This document shows positions 25,164 to 34,009 of a stretch of DNA of 64,000 nucleotides, one piece after another. The stretch lies in the NCBI GenBank assembly GCA_016126655.1, contig CP065955.1, positions 1,285,001-1,349,000 of the forward strand. The letters run 5' to 3'. Position numbers and translations under genes: made by a program. Numbering within the stretch: position 1 is the stretch's first letter; each line of letters begins with the position of its first letter. The stretch comes from Aerococcaceae bacterium zg-1292 (GTDB lineage Bacteria; Bacillota; Bacilli; Lactobacillales; Aerococcaceae). The notes under the pieces were generated by a model. It did no database searches, was not told the origin of the DNA, and saw nothing but the letters and a program-made list of their open reading frames with translations.

Positions 25164-26162
25164 TTAGAAACTCAAAACCGTTTTTCCACGAGAATGACCA
25201 TTCGCTACCTTATCAAGTGCAGCATTCACTTCTTCAAATGGATAAACTGTATCTATTGACGGCTTGATTTGAAGTTCACTAAAGATATCAGCAACTTCTT
25301 GCAATTGTTTTCCATTACTTGTTACAAAGATAAAATGATAATGAACCCCATATTTTTCTGCCATTTTATCAAATTTTAGCCCAGCAGCTCCAAATAAAAT
25401 CTGCTTATGAATTGGGATATTCATTCGTTTAGCAAATTCACCATTTGGCATCGCACGCAGTGATACTAAATGACCACTCTTTTTCATAATCGTCATTTGT
25501 TTCTCCGTCTCATTGCCACCGAGTGTATCTAAAACATAATCCACATCACTTACAGTCTGCGTGTAATCTTCTGTTTTATAATCAATAAATCGGTCAGCCC
25601 CTAATGCTAAGACACGTTCAGCGTTAGCACCATCACCATTAGTAATGACTGTCAACCCCTTTGCTTTCGCAATCGGAATTGCCATACCTCCGACACCACC
25701 AGTACCACCCGAAATAAAAATCGTTTTACCTGATTGTGCCTGCATTAAGTCAAGTGCTTGCATAATTGTCAATGCAGTAAGTGGAATCGCTGCTGCTTCA
25801 ACATCGGTTAAATAATCCGGTACTTTTGCCAAAGCACTTGCATCTACTGCTACATATTCAGCAAATGCTCCAATACTATCTAATGGTAAACGTCCAAAGA
25901 CACGCTCTCCAATCTTAAAATTGGTAACAGATGCTCCAACTTCTTCGACTAAACCAACTAATTCATTTCCGGCTGTTTGTGGTAATTTATAAGGGACAAT
26001 CATCTTAACTTCGCCACGAGAAATCATATTATCTAAAGGATTGACACCTGCTGCCAACACTTTAACTAAAACTTGCTTACGCGTAATTTGTGGTTTTGCT
26101 ATATCTGTTACCGTTAATTGAATATTATTTTTATTATACGTTCTGTGTTGTGCTGCTTTCAT
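25164..26162 (-). CDS. Zinc-independent NADPH:quinone oxidoreductase-like MDR protein
   Basis: Medium-chain dehydrogenase/reductase (332 aa). N-terminal GroES-like domain (VLVKVLAAGVNPLDNMISRGEV, TAGNELVGLVEEVG) and a Rossmann domain with ISGGTGGVGGMAIPIAKAKG near 150-170. It lacks the catalytic zinc cysteines of alcohol dehydrogenases, so a quinone or enone reductase role is inferred. A dyad operator identical in type to that upstream of the neighbouring Rrf2 gene lies ~145 bp before the start, suggesting control by that regulator. A repeat unit separates the operator from the ribosome site. Confidence 0.85.
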   Translation of the reverse strand: MKAAQHRTYNKNNIQLTVTDIAKPQITRKQVLVKVLAAGVNPLDNMISRGEVKMIVPYKLPQTAGNELVGLVEEVGASVTNFKIGERVFGRLPLDSIGAFAEYVAVDASALAKVPDYLTDVEAAAIPLTALTIMQALDLMQAQSGKTIFISGGTGGVGGMAIPIAKAKGLTVITNGDGANAERVLALGADRFIDYKTEDYTQTVSDVDYVLDTLGGNETEKQMTIMKKSGHLVSLRAMPNGEFAKRMNIPIHKQILFGAAGLKFDKMAEKYGVHYHFIFVTSNGKQLQEVADIFSELQIKPSIDTVYPFEEVNAALDKVANGHSRGKTVLSF

Positions 26163-26181
26163 ATTATCTTTTCCTTTTCTT

Positions 26182-26304
26182 ATTTTGGTTCGTTCGGGCT
26201 GACTCGACGTCCACTTCAGAAAAATGCTCGTAGCGCTATGGCGCTATTCCGCTTTTTCCTCCAGTGGTTCGAGTCAGAACGCCCTCTCTCACACCATGTT
26301 TATT
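26182..26304 (-). repeat. Intergenic hairpin repeat, one unit
   Basis: Unit with CGTTCGGGCTGACTCGACG, CCACTTCAG, inner hairpin GTAGCGC / GCGCTAT, CTCCAGTGGTTCGAGTCAG and CTCTCACACCATG. Both outer arms carry the change TTGA to TCGA / TCAA to TCGA, which preserves pairing. It lies in the leader of the quinone oxidoreductase gene. Confidence 0.88.
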
Positions 26305-26309
26305 TGTAT

Positions 26310-26325
26310 TTGTATCAATTACAAG
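26310..26325. promoter_or_regulatory. Candidate Rrf2-family operator, quinone oxidoreductase gene
   Basis: TTGTATCAATTACAAG contains the dyad TTGTA-N5-TACAA. It differs by one base from the site at the Rrf2 promoter. On the - strand TAGACT lies directly in front of it as a possible -10. Confidence 0.6.
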
Positions 26326-26344
26326 TCTAGGTTGTTTCTAAGAA

Positions 26345-26366
26345 AATCTGACTTACAAGTCAGATT
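26345..26366 (-). terminator. Terminator overlapping the end of the Rrf2 gene
   Basis: AATCTGACTT pairs perfectly with AAGTCAGATT around a two-base centre, with TTTTCTT following on the - strand. The hairpin includes the last codons and stop of the regulator gene. Confidence 0.65.
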
Positions 26367-26791
26367 CGTGTTTTATTAGCAATTTGGTAAAGATTCGCAA
26401 TGACCTGTTCCAAGGTCTGATTGGCTAATTCATCCTCCAAATGTTTTTCTACATTCATATAAATTGGAATCATCGCTTCTTCAATATGTTGCCCAACAGG
26501 ACATTCGCTGTTGGCATTTTGATGAATTTGAAAAAGACTGATATGATTCACTTCCTGTGTGGCAAAGTAAATCTCAAGTAATGAAATCTCATCAGGAGCT
26601 TTACTCAACTGATATCCAGTACGCCCTTGCTGGGACGAAATAATACCAGCATTCTTCAGCAATGCAATGACTTTTCGGATATAGCTAGCATTCGTACCCA
26701 CACTATCTGCCAATGCTTGTGAACTCAAGACTTCCTTGCTTTCACTAATCATCGCTAAAATATGTAGTGCCACTGAAAATTTTGTATCCAT
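26360..26791 (-). CDS. Rrf2 family transcriptional regulator
   Basis: DNA-binding regulator (143 aa). N-terminal winged helix: FSVALHILAMISESKEVLSS, SQALADSVGTNASYIRKVIALL, GIISSQQGRTGYQLSK. It has only one cysteine (in NSECPVGQHIEEAM), unlike Fe-S cluster members such as NsrR and IscR with three, so a YwnA-like single-Cys regulator that senses an electrophile or oxidant is more likely. The target is probably itself and the quinone oxidoreductase gene, whose upstream region carries the same dyad. The promoter (TTGTAA, 17 bp, TAAACT with TG extension) puts the operator over the transcription start. Confidence 0.88.
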   Translation of the reverse strand: MDTKFSVALHILAMISESKEVLSSQALADSVGTNASYIRKVIALLKNAGIISSQQGRTGYQLSKAPDEISLLEIYFATQEVNHISLFQIHQNANSECPVGQHIEEAMIPIYMNVEKHLEDELANQTLEQVIANLYQIANKTRI

Positions 26792-26809
26792 ACGCCCTCC
26801 TTTTTGTTG

Positions 26810-26825
26810 TTGTATCAGTTACAAG
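26810..26825. promoter_or_regulatory. Candidate Rrf2-family operator, autoregulatory
   Basis: TTGTATCAGTTACAAG, with TTGTA-N5-TACAA dyad symmetry, starts about five bases downstream of the -10 of the Rrf2 gene. Binding here would block its own transcription. Confidence 0.65.
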
Positions 26826-26829
26826 AACA

Positions 26830-26858
26830 AGTTTAGCACATTCCTATTTTATTTACAA
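26830..26858 (-). promoter_or_regulatory. Promoter of the Rrf2 gene
   Basis: -35 TTGTAA (26853-26858), 17-bp spacer, -10 TAAACT (26830-26835) with an extended TG. Good match to a SigA promoter. Confidence 0.65.
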
Positions 26859-26920
26859 GTTATTTTCATAAAAAAATACTTTAGAAATTAGTTTACGGAA
26901 TAAATAAAAATAACCACATT

Positions 26921-26951
26921 CAAATTATTGTATCTTTGATACAGTAATTTG
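26921..26951. other. Long palindrome between dnaD and the Rrf2 gene
   Basis: CAAATTA-N-TGTATC, TTT, GATACA-N-TAATTTG form a near-perfect 14-bp inverted repeat. It contains the TGTATC half seen in the Rrf2 operators but with different spacing. Could be a terminator backup or an extra protein-binding site. Confidence 0.45.
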
Positions 26952-26959
26952 AAGTGTAT

Positions 26960-27000
26960 AAAAAGAAGTTCACTCCCCTATTTTACAAGGTGTGAACTTC
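26960..27000 (-). terminator. Terminator after dnaD
   Basis: GAAGTTCAC and GTGAACTTC pair around an 18-base loop. On the - strand the stem is followed by TTTTT. It lies immediately downstream of the dnaD stop. Confidence 0.75.
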
Positions 27001-27004
27001 CTAT

Positions 27005-27721
27005 TTACTTCAACTCATCCCAATTAAAATCAGGAATTTTAAAAGATTCAATTGTTTCATTCGATTGGGATGACGATTGTTGTTGACGGTTTACTTTTGC
27101 TTGATTATACTGCTCAATATCTCGTTTTGCCTCTTCAACAGTACGGATATTTTTCTTTTTCCAACCTAGCAAAATACGGTCAATATATTTTAAACTGATA
27201 GCTTGATTTAATACCGCTTGTTTTAACGCCAAAATAATTAAGTCGTCTTCAAACGCATCCCCTGTTTTCCAATCAGCAATTTGCATTAATTCAATTTGTG
27301 TTAACGGACGACCAAATTCGCCCTCAAATGTTGGTACCAATTCTAACTTTTGCTCCAAAGACGCTGTTGATGCAGTCGGCTCAGTTTTCTGCGGCTTCAT
27401 CTTTTGCTCCAACATCTCATAAAAAGGTTCTAGTGATAAGACATCGTACTTTTTACCTTGCTCATCTGTCTCCATATCAAAACGAATATACTCCGCCAAT
27501 AACAATTCTGAAAAATATTCATATACTTCTTTTTCATCCCAACCCAATTGCACCGCCACTTTTTTCAACGGCGCTTCGTGTTGCAATTCCCGCTGATGGT
27601 CGATGAGGTAAATCAACAAAATAAAAGCCTGTGGCGAAATTTTTAAATCTTTATACGATTGAATCATTTTCCGCGGTATAATGGTTACACCATCGGAAAA
27701 TACTTGATACATTAAGGTCAT
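27005..27721 (-). CDS. dnaD: Replication initiation protein DnaD
   Basis: Primosomal protein (238 aa) that helps load the replicative helicase in Firmicutes. There is an N-terminal winged-helix DDBH1 domain (ISPQAFILLIYLIDHQRELQ, KKVAVQLGWDEKEVYEYFSELL) and a C-terminal DDBH2 domain with FGRPLTQIELMQIADW and the YxxxIRxxW-like core LKYIDRILLGWKKKNIRTVEEA. asnS lies immediately upstream, as in Bacillus; a repeat unit fills much of the 220-bp gap. Confidence 0.92.
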   Translation of the reverse strand: MTLMYQVFSDGVTIIPRKMIQSYKDLKISPQAFILLIYLIDHQRELQHEAPLKKVAVQLGWDEKEVYEYFSELLLAEYIRFDMETDEQGKKYDVLSLEPFYEMLEQKMKPQKTEPTASTASLEQKLELVPTFEGEFGRPLTQIELMQIADWKTGDAFEDDLIILALKQAVLNQAISLKYIDRILLGWKKKNIRTVEEAKRDIEQYNQAKVNRQQQSSSQSNETIESFKIPDFNWDELK

Positions 27722-27738
27722 TCAAACCACTGCTCCTT

Positions 27739-27855
27739 TTCTAGTTCGCTCGACTTGACTTGACATCCACTCTAGATAACCCTTCTGTGCATTACCTGCA
27801 CACCAGGGCCTTCCTCCAGTGTTTCATGCCAGAGCAGGCTAGCTCGCTATTATTT
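27739..27855 (-). repeat. Intergenic hairpin repeat, one unit, partly diverged
   Basis: TAGTTCGCTCGACTTGACTTG, CATCCACTCTAG, inner TGTGC...GCACA hairpin, CTCCAGTGTTTCATGCCAG and GCTAGCTCGCT. It ends beside the dnaD ribosome-binding site. Confidence 0.75.
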
Positions 27856-27941
27856 TCTAATAGTTTGTGAAAAAATAAGTGAGAGCACGCAATCCAAACT
27901 GATAATTAGTTGAGATTACTATGCTCATCACCTTAAACTTA

Positions 27942-29240
27942 TTATGGATAAATACGGTTTAATAAACGTGGGAATGGTGATGTTTCACGAATATGCTCAA
28001 TACCACTAATCCACGCTACAGCACGCTCTAACCCGATACCAAATCCAGAATGAGGAACTGAACCATATTTACGTAAATCTAAATACCATGCATAGGCATC
28101 CAAGTCTAAACCAAATGCTTTGATGTTTTCTTCTAAGGTTGCATAATCAACCTCACGTTCTGACCCACCAATAATTTCACCATATCCTTCCGGCGCAATC
28201 ATATCCGCACATAAAACCGTACGCGGATCTTCTGGGTTCACTTTCATATAAAATGGCTTGATTGATTTTGGATAATTCACAATGAAAATTGGTTGCTCAT
28301 ATTGGCTGGCGATAAATGTTTCGTGTGGTGAACCGAAATCATCACCCCATGTGATATCATCAAATCCATTGTCATTCAATAATTGAATCGCATCAGTATA
28401 TGTAATACGTGGATATGGTGTCACTGTATACTTACGTAGCAATTCTACATCACGACCAAGTGTTTTCAATGCTAACTCACAATTATCAATGACAGATTGA
28501 ACTAGGTAAGCAACATATTGTTCTTGAACTTGTAAACTTTCTTCGTGCTCAACGAACGCCATTTCAGGTTCCATCATCCAAAATTCGATTAAATGTCGAC
28601 GTGTTTTAGATTTTTCAGCACGGAATGTTGGCCCGAATGAGAAAACTTTACCAAAAGCCATCGCTGCAGCTTCCATATACAATTGCCCACTTTGTGATAA
28701 AAATGCATCTTCGTCAAAATATTTTGTGTGGAATAACTCAGTCGTACCCTCTGGCGCACTACCAGTTAAAATCGGCGGATCTACCTTAATAAAGCCTTCT
28801 TTTGCCATAAACTCATAAGTTGCACGAATTAATTCATTACGAACCGTTAAAATAGCATGTTGTTTAGATGAGCGTAACCATAAATGACGGTGATCCATTA
28901 AAAAGTCCGTTCCGTGTTCTTTTGGCGTAATTGGATATTCATGACTTTCTCCAATCAATTCAATCTCTTTTACTAATAATTCATAACCAAGTGCAGAACG
29001 TGTATCTTCTTGAATCACACCAACTACTTGAATACTTGATTCTTGACCTAATGATTTTGCTAATTCAAACGTTGCTTCAGAAACATCCGCTTTAACAACA
29101 ATCCCTTGGAAATACGCAGTTCCGTCACGTAATTGTAAAAACGCAATTTTCCCGCTACTTCGTTTATTGGTAACCCACGCATTCATTTTAACTTCTTTGC
29201 CGACAAAATCTTTTGCCTGGCGCATTGTAATGACTTCCAT
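27942..29240 (-). CDS. asnS: Asparaginyl-tRNA synthetase
   Basis: Class IIb aminoacyl-tRNA synthetase (432 aa) charging tRNA-Asn. N-terminal OB-fold anticodon-binding domain ([24 protein letters not shown]) and catalytic domain with motif 2 [25 protein letters not shown] and motif 3 [21 protein letters not shown] precedes the ATG. No T-box leader is present because tseB ends only ~20 bp upstream; asnS is cotranscribed with tseB as in the Bacillus ypmB-asnS-dnaD region. Confidence 0.96.
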   Translation of the reverse strand: MEVITMRQAKDFVGKEVKMNAWVTNKRSSGKIAFLQLRDGTAYFQGIVVKADVSEATFELAKSLGQESSIQVVGVIQEDTRSALGYELLVKEIELIGESHEYPITPKEHGTDFLMDHRHLWLRSSKQHAILTVRNELIRATYEFMAKEGFIKVDPPILTGSAPEGTTELFHTKYFDEDAFLSQSGQLYMEAAAMAFGKVFSFGPTFRAEKSKTRRHLIEFWMMEPEMAFVEHEESLQVQEQYVAYLVQSVIDNCELALKTLGRDVELLRKYTVTPYPRITYTDAIQLLNDNGFDDITWGDDFGSPHETFIASQYEQPIFIVNYPKSIKPFYMKVNPEDPRTVLCADMIAPEGYGEIIGGSEREVDYATLEENIKAFGLDLDAYAWYLDLRKYGSVPHSGFGIGLERAVAWISGIEHIRETSPFPRLLNRIYP

Positions 29241-29261
29241 AATGCCTCCTAAAAATATTAA

Positions 29262-29738
29262 TTATAAATTCTCAATTGTTTGTATCCAACTACCATCCGC
29301 TGCACTAATCGTATAGTAAGTTAAGGTCCCATTTTTATTTTTGATAGTTGCTTCCCAAACTGGTTTATCATTCAGCAGAGACAGTCGCATTTGCAAAATA
29401 CGATGCGGTTTAACATCGTTTAATGTAATGGCTTTAGCATCCTCTTCACTAATTATATCGTTCGGAGTAAAATAATGAGTATCACCGCCATCTTGTGCAA
29501 TCAATGCATAATGCTGTTTCTTATCTTTACCAATGAAATCTAAAGCAAAATAGGTTTTATCGATAGTACTCCAATAAAATTTATTCACTTTTTTCACTTC
29601 ATGATCGTATGACACTAATTTTACTGCCTCATCTTCTGCACGATAAATCCGATCTTGCGTTCGAATAAATAATGCTGAAAAACTAATTAGCAATATCAAA
29701 AAAACAATGGTTAGAAAAGATATTAGTTTTTTACTCAA
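29262..29738 (-). CDS. tseB: Membrane-anchored TseB/YpmB-like protein (DUF5590)
   Basis: Small protein (158 aa) with one N-terminal membrane helix (LISFLTIVFLILLISFSALF, about 4-24) and an extracytoplasmic PepSY-like region (WEATIKNKNGTLTYYTISAADGSWIQTI). It matches YpmB/TseB, a Bacillus cell-wall elongation factor acting with PBP2A, in size, topology and position next to asnS-dnaD. A two-unit repeat block lies between it and dinG. Function here is by synteny. Confidence 0.85.
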   Translation of the reverse strand: MSKKLISFLTIVFLILLISFSALFIRTQDRIYRAEDEAVKLVSYDHEVKKVNKFYWSTIDKTYFALDFIGKDKKQHYALIAQDGGDTHYFTPNDIISEEDAKAITLNDVKPHRILQMRLSLLNDKPVWEATIKNKNGTLTYYTISAADGSWIQTIENL

Positions 29739-29750
29739 ATAACATTCCTC

Positions 29751-29967
29751 TATTCTGGTTCCAACTCACTGAAATGGCTCCACTTCGAATGCCGCCTCTG
29801 TGCGCTTCACGCACGTCGTTGGCTATGTATTTTGGCTCGTTTGAACTACCTCACCACCCACTTCACAGCGCTTTTGAAGCGTTTCTACGTTTCTACGCTT
29901 CTACGTTTCTACGCCCTCTGCTCCAGTAAATCGTGGCAGAACGTCCTCTCTCACAGTAAGTTATATT
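29751..29967 (-). repeat. Intergenic hairpin repeat, two units, one with an internal 8-bp tandem array
   Basis: The first unit (29751-29827) lacks its tail; the second (29828-29967) has CCCACTTCACAGCGC, CTCCAGTAAATCGTGGCAG and CTCTCTCACAG. Inside the second, 29882-29913 is four copies of TTTCTACG (one with a C first base), expanding the inner hairpin. The block ends at the tseB ribosome site. Confidence 0.75.
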
Positions 29968-30075
29968 TTTTAAGCTACATTCTGTCAAGTAGCATCGAAT
30001 ATTTTTATTAGGTTATCCGACGCTTACTTTCGATTTTCACTAACATGTTAAGCATACCACTTTTTTAGCTATCTG
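29968..30075. other. Short gap between dinG and the repeat block
   Basis: AT-rich, no gene and no clear terminator seen after the dinG stop. Confidence 0.3.
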
Positions 30076-32550
30076 TCAGTCTATAATTTCAAAATTTAGC
30101 CATTGTTCAAAAAAAAGACGGCAATCATTTGAATAATACTTAGTATATAAACGTTCGTCAAACAGATAAAAATCTTTAACTTGAACCCGTTGATTCATCG
30201 ACTGAATCAACGTCATGAAATCATCTTTCATCTTATCTAGTAAATAATGATTAAAAATTTCCATATCCGTCCATTGTCGGTAATGTCCAATGCGTTGTGC
30301 CTCAATATAATCAGGGTGTGTAAAAGGTAAAGATTGAATCAACACATCCGTTTCTTGCGGTGTAATCGGAAGCCATTCGTTACCAAAAGATGATTGACTG
30401 ACGATAATAATGCTCACATCTTCCTCTTGAAAGTTTCTGATGGCACGCTTTAATTTACCGTGAATGCCCTCCGCATATATTTTATATCGCTCTTTAATCC
30501 CTTTAGTCGTTAATAATTGATACGTACGCTCGACTGCTTGTTTATTTGGCGTCAAAATAAGCAATCGTTGATGCAATATCGATTGTTGCTCTTGAATAAA
30601 TTCAATCATCTGCAATATCGCTTTTTCTTGTGAAATGGACACCACACCCGGTTGTATCTCAATCATTTCAGGTAAATAACCCAATGGCACATACATTGTT
30701 TGCTTGGCAACATATAATGACGGTAATTGAATCGTAGTCCACGCTTTCGATTGCGGCACTTCATATAATTGATTAGTAAAATGTCCTTGTTGTAATAATA
30801 AGATGCCTTTCAGTGATGCGATAGAATGTAAGTGCTGCAAATTCAACGTTATCGGCCGCTTTTCTAATTTTAATTGATAAAAATGGTCATTAAAATGCAT
30901 TGCAGATAAAATAATTTCGCCTTGAAAACTTGGTTTATAAAAAATAGTTTCTAATCCATCATAGAACTCACTAAAGTGGATACCCTTAACGTTACGATTC
31001 CCCCACTTGGCAACAAGCTTATAAAGCGGCTGTAAAATATTGCCAATCGTGGTCTTTAACATCTCAACGTCGTTTGCAGATAATACCACTAGTTCTTCTA
31101 CTTGTTGCTTACTTTCTGCCGGAAACCGCTCGCTCAAGATTTCTAATAAACGCTGTAACAATTGATTGATTTGTTTTTGTAGACTCATCAATGTTTTGAC
31201 GAACGAACTTGTATCCATGCCATTTTTAATATACTGACGATAATCGATAAATGATTGTAGTATCGTAAAATACTCACTAATCGGTACAGTTGTTGTATCC
31301 ATATAGCTCAATTGTTGTAACAGATGCTGTTGATTATCAATCAATAAGTGATAGTGTCGCTGACTGTTTTGCTGCTTAGTTAACCATTTCAATATCTGGT
31401 TGAACTGAAAATATTGAGCAACGATGACCTTGGCAGCTTTCAATCGTCTTAAATAGCGCTGATAAAAATAATCATCCTTTTTCGGTGTTGTCTTAATTTT
31501 TTCAAACAAAGCGACCGGTTGATTCTCATTATTCAATTCTTTAAACAATCCAGTTTGCGTTTTCTCAGCCCAAATCGTCAGCGCCATTAATTGTCCAATC
31601 TCGGTCTGATTGAGTGCACAATCATCCGCAGTTTCTTGTAACGCATTTAACATATTTCGGTTAAGAAAGGCAGTAGATGATTGCCATTCAACAAAGGGTT
31701 CTTTTGCTACTTGCAATGGTTGAGAAGTCACCAAAATTGCTGGCTCTTTTAATTGTTGAACGACTTCTACCAGTAAAAATAAATCAATGGGCATCGCTGC
31801 ATTTGCTACACGGACAAATCGTTTTGCTTCATCAACTTGTAAATATTGCTCAATTAACCAGGGTGCTAACGCTTGATTTTGCTTATGTGGTTGAACTAAT
31901 TGTTTAGGCATCTTCTGCTCATGATAAGTATTTCCAGCAATTTGAAATGCTTGATAATTATTAAAAAAGACGGATTCATCTTTTCGTAAGTATTCACTTA
32001 ATCTAGCCAATAGACCTTTTGTCTCGCACGTTAATAATTGATAATGCCGACTCATTTGATCTAATATGTAAGCCGTCGTTCGTGCATCACACAGTGCATC
32101 GTGAGCATTATCCAGTGGAATTTCCAACAATGTAGCTAAATCAGAAACTGTATAACCTGATGCCATCGGGAAAATAATTTTGGCCAATGTCAGAGTATCT
32201 ATCATTGCCTTGGGCTGCCAATCAATATGATACAGTTCAAATGATTGCTGTAAAAATGAATAATCGAATGCTAAATTATGTGCCACGAAAATGCAATCTC
32301 GTAAACGATTTTCCCATAAACTGGCTACTTTTTCAAATGTCGGCGCACCCTCTACTTGTTCTTGAGTAATACCTGTCAAATGACAAATATGAGTAGGTAT
32401 GTCCATTTCAGGATTAAGAAGCATCGAATGCTCTGCAACGATTGAACCATTTTCAATGATAATGGCTGCCAACTGAATCATACGGTCGCCCTCGGCAAAA
32501 TTAGCACCCGTTGCTTCAATATCGACAATTGCGATTTTTTCTGCCTGCAT
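30076..32550 (-). CDS. dinG: DinG-like protein: exonuclease domain intact, helicase motifs lost
   Basis: 824-aa protein with an N-terminal DnaQ-type 3'-5' exonuclease: IVDIEATGAN (DxE), VAHNLAFDYSFLQ and HDALCDARTT give the DEDD residues. The rest aligns in layout with the XPD/DinG helicase, but the expected Walker A is replaced by VANAAMPIDLFLLV, DEAH by IDNQQHLL, SFWEGVD by SFGNEWL and the GRLIR box by SMNQRVQ. No Fe-S cysteine cluster is seen. Staphylococcal DinG is a described case of a helicase turned nuclease; this copy appears more eroded, having lost ATP binding too. The frame is open throughout. Start chosen at the ATG with GGGGG spacing; two earlier ATGs sit too close. Confidence 0.85.
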   Translation of the reverse strand: MQAEKIAIVDIEATGANFAEGDRMIQLAAIIIENGSIVAEHSMLLNPEMDIPTHICHLTGITQEQVEGAPTFEKVASLWENRLRDCIFVAHNLAFDYSFLQQSFELYHIDWQPKAMIDTLTLAKIIFPMASGYTVSDLATLLEIPLDNAHDALCDARTTAYILDQMSRHYQLLTCETKGLLARLSEYLRKDESVFFNNYQAFQIAGNTYHEQKMPKQLVQPHKQNQALAPWLIEQYLQVDEAKRFVRVANAAMPIDLFLLVEVVQQLKEPAILVTSQPLQVAKEPFVEWQSSTAFLNRNMLNALQETADDCALNQTEIGQLMALTIWAEKTQTGLFKELNNENQPVALFEKIKTTPKKDDYFYQRYLRRLKAAKVIVAQYFQFNQILKWLTKQQNSQRHYHLLIDNQQHLLQQLSYMDTTTVPISEYFTILQSFIDYRQYIKNGMDTSSFVKTLMSLQKQINQLLQRLLEILSERFPAESKQQVEELVVLSANDVEMLKTTIGNILQPLYKLVAKWGNRNVKGIHFSEFYDGLETIFYKPSFQGEIILSAMHFNDHFYQLKLEKRPITLNLQHLHSIASLKGILLLQQGHFTNQLYEVPQSKAWTTIQLPSLYVAKQTMYVPLGYLPEMIEIQPGVVSISQEKAILQMIEFIQEQQSILHQRLLILTPNKQAVERTYQLLTTKGIKERYKIYAEGIHGKLKRAIRNFQEEDVSIIIVSQSSFGNEWLPITPQETDVLIQSLPFTHPDYIEAQRIGHYRQWTDMEIFNHYLLDKMKDDFMTLIQSMNQRVQVKDFYLFDERLYTKYYSNDCRLFFEQWLNFEIID

Positions 32551-32565
32551 TGTCATCCCCCTCTT

Positions 32566-32780
32566 CATTCTGGCTCTAACTCACTGCAATAACGTCCACT
32601 ATACAAAATCCTTCAAAATGATACTGGCGCATCATTTTTCCCCTGGTGGTTCACTTTAATACACTTATTATCGCATAACTTCGATTTGGTTGACTTTCCT
32701 ACCACTTTAGCAATGGCCTTCCTATCCGATAACTTTAGATGTGTAAGCACAGGTATAATCACTACTCTACTCATGCACTA
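32566..32780 (-). repeat. Intergenic hairpin repeat, degenerate, one to two units
   Basis: The first unit (32566-32681) keeps CATTCTGGCTCTAACTCACTG, CGTCCACT, CTGGTGGTTCACTT and CGCATAACTT. A second weak one seems to follow (TTGGTTGACTTTCCTACCACTTT). It ends at the dinG ribosome-binding site. Confidence 0.6.
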
Positions 32781-32785
32781 AAATA

Positions 32786-34009
32786 TTACCTTTCTTTAAT
32801 TAATTGTTGATGTATAAATGCTTCGATAGCTTTGCGGTCATTAGCTAACTCGTTCATTACAATAGCAAATTCAACTTGTTGTAATAACTGACCAACTTGC
32901 GCATTACCCTTTGTCAATCCTAATAATGTCAATAAATCCTTACCATTTGTGACAATTTGTTTTTTATTATGTACCGGTAATTGCTGATAAAGGAGCCTTG
33001 CATTACCAATAATTTGCTGAAACTGCGGTTTTAATATCGTTTCAAGCATTTCAATTAATTCAATCGGATAATAGTACACATCCCAATTCGTTAATGGTCG
33101 TTCTAACAAAATATCATACAATTGATGCAACCATGTTACTTCTTGAATAAATTGATTGCTATGTGTCCATTGACGCAAAAATAAGCGGAGTGTTGGTTCA
33201 TCTAATCCTAAACCTTTTGTAAATAAAAACCATGCTAATCGTTCATCTTCAATTGGACAATGATTCATAATCTTAACCATAAAGTCGAGTGCTTCTTTAA
33301 CTGGTAACTCTTTCAATAAACTGATATGACGCGAAATTTTACTATCAACTAACAATTGTGCATATTGCTCAAAATAAGGTCCTAAAAAGAATTTCGTCAA
33401 CTCCACACGGATGCGTTCAATCGCAATTTTGGGTAATAAAACCCCTAAATTCTGAATCGCTTCATACGTATTTGGTTCGATTTCAAATCCTAATTGGCTC
33501 GCAAAACGAATCGCTCTAACAATACGTAACGCATCTTCAGTAAAGCGTTCATACGGTACACCTACTGCGCGAATCGCTTTTAATTTTAAATCGCTGATAC
33601 CCTGATGATAATCATACAACTGCCCTTTTCGATCAAACGCAAGTGCATTAATGGTAAAATCACGACGCAATGTATCCTCACGCAAATCACGAACAAAATC
33701 TACATAATCCGGATGCCGAAAATCGCTATAATTTCCTTCTGTTCGAAAGGTGGTAATCTCATAATGCGTCCGATTTTCTACTACAATAATCGTACCATGT
33801 TCTTTACCAATATCAATCGTTAAATTGAAGATAGCTTCAATTTCTTCAGGTCTAGCACTAGTGGCAATATCAATATCATGAATAGGTTGTCCTAATAAGG
33901 TATCCCTCACACATCCACCAACAAAATAAGCCTCATAGCCATGAGACTCAAGTCGTTGCATAATCGGCTGAGCAGAAACAAATAAAGGGTCATTTAATAC
34001 TATTTTCAT
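32786..34009 (-). CDS. cca: CCA-adding tRNA nucleotidyltransferase
   Basis: Class II nucleotidyltransferase (407 aa) that adds or repairs the 3' CCA of tRNAs. Head motif EAYFVGGCVRDTLLGQPIHD with catalytic DID follows; then RRDFTINALAFD, the DALRIVRAIRFASQLGFEIEP neck, and the helical body and tail. The start overlaps the ypiB stop by 4 bp, so ypiA-ypiB-cca is translationally coupled. Confidence 0.95.
   Translation of the reverse strand: MKIVLNDPLFVSAQPIMQRLESHGYEAYFVGGCVRDTLLGQPIHDIDIATSARPEEIEAIFNLTIDIGKEHGTIIVVENRTHYEITTFRTEGNYSDFRHPDYVDFVRDLREDTLRRDFTINALAFDRKGQLYDYHQGISDLKLKAIRAVGVPYERFTEDALRIVRAIRFASQLGFEIEPNTYEAIQNLGVLLPKIAIERIRVELTKFFLGPYFEQYAQLLVDSKISRHISLLKELPVKEALDFMVKIMNHCPIEDERLAWFLFTKGLGLDEPTLRLFLRQWTHSNQFIQEVTWLHQLYDILLERPLTNWDVYYYPIELIEMLETILKPQFQQIIGNARLLYQQLPVHNKKQIVTNGKDLLTLLGLTKGNAQVGQLLQQVEFAIVMNELANDRKAIEAFIHQQLIKER

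Noticed and set aside
25085-25267. 60-codon + strand frame
   Set aside because: Overlaps the end of the quinone oxidoreductase gene in antisense; composition is not protein-like.
29241-29261. T-box leader for asnS
   Set aside because: Only ~20 bp separate tseB from asnS; no room for a T-box and no terminator-antiterminator seen.
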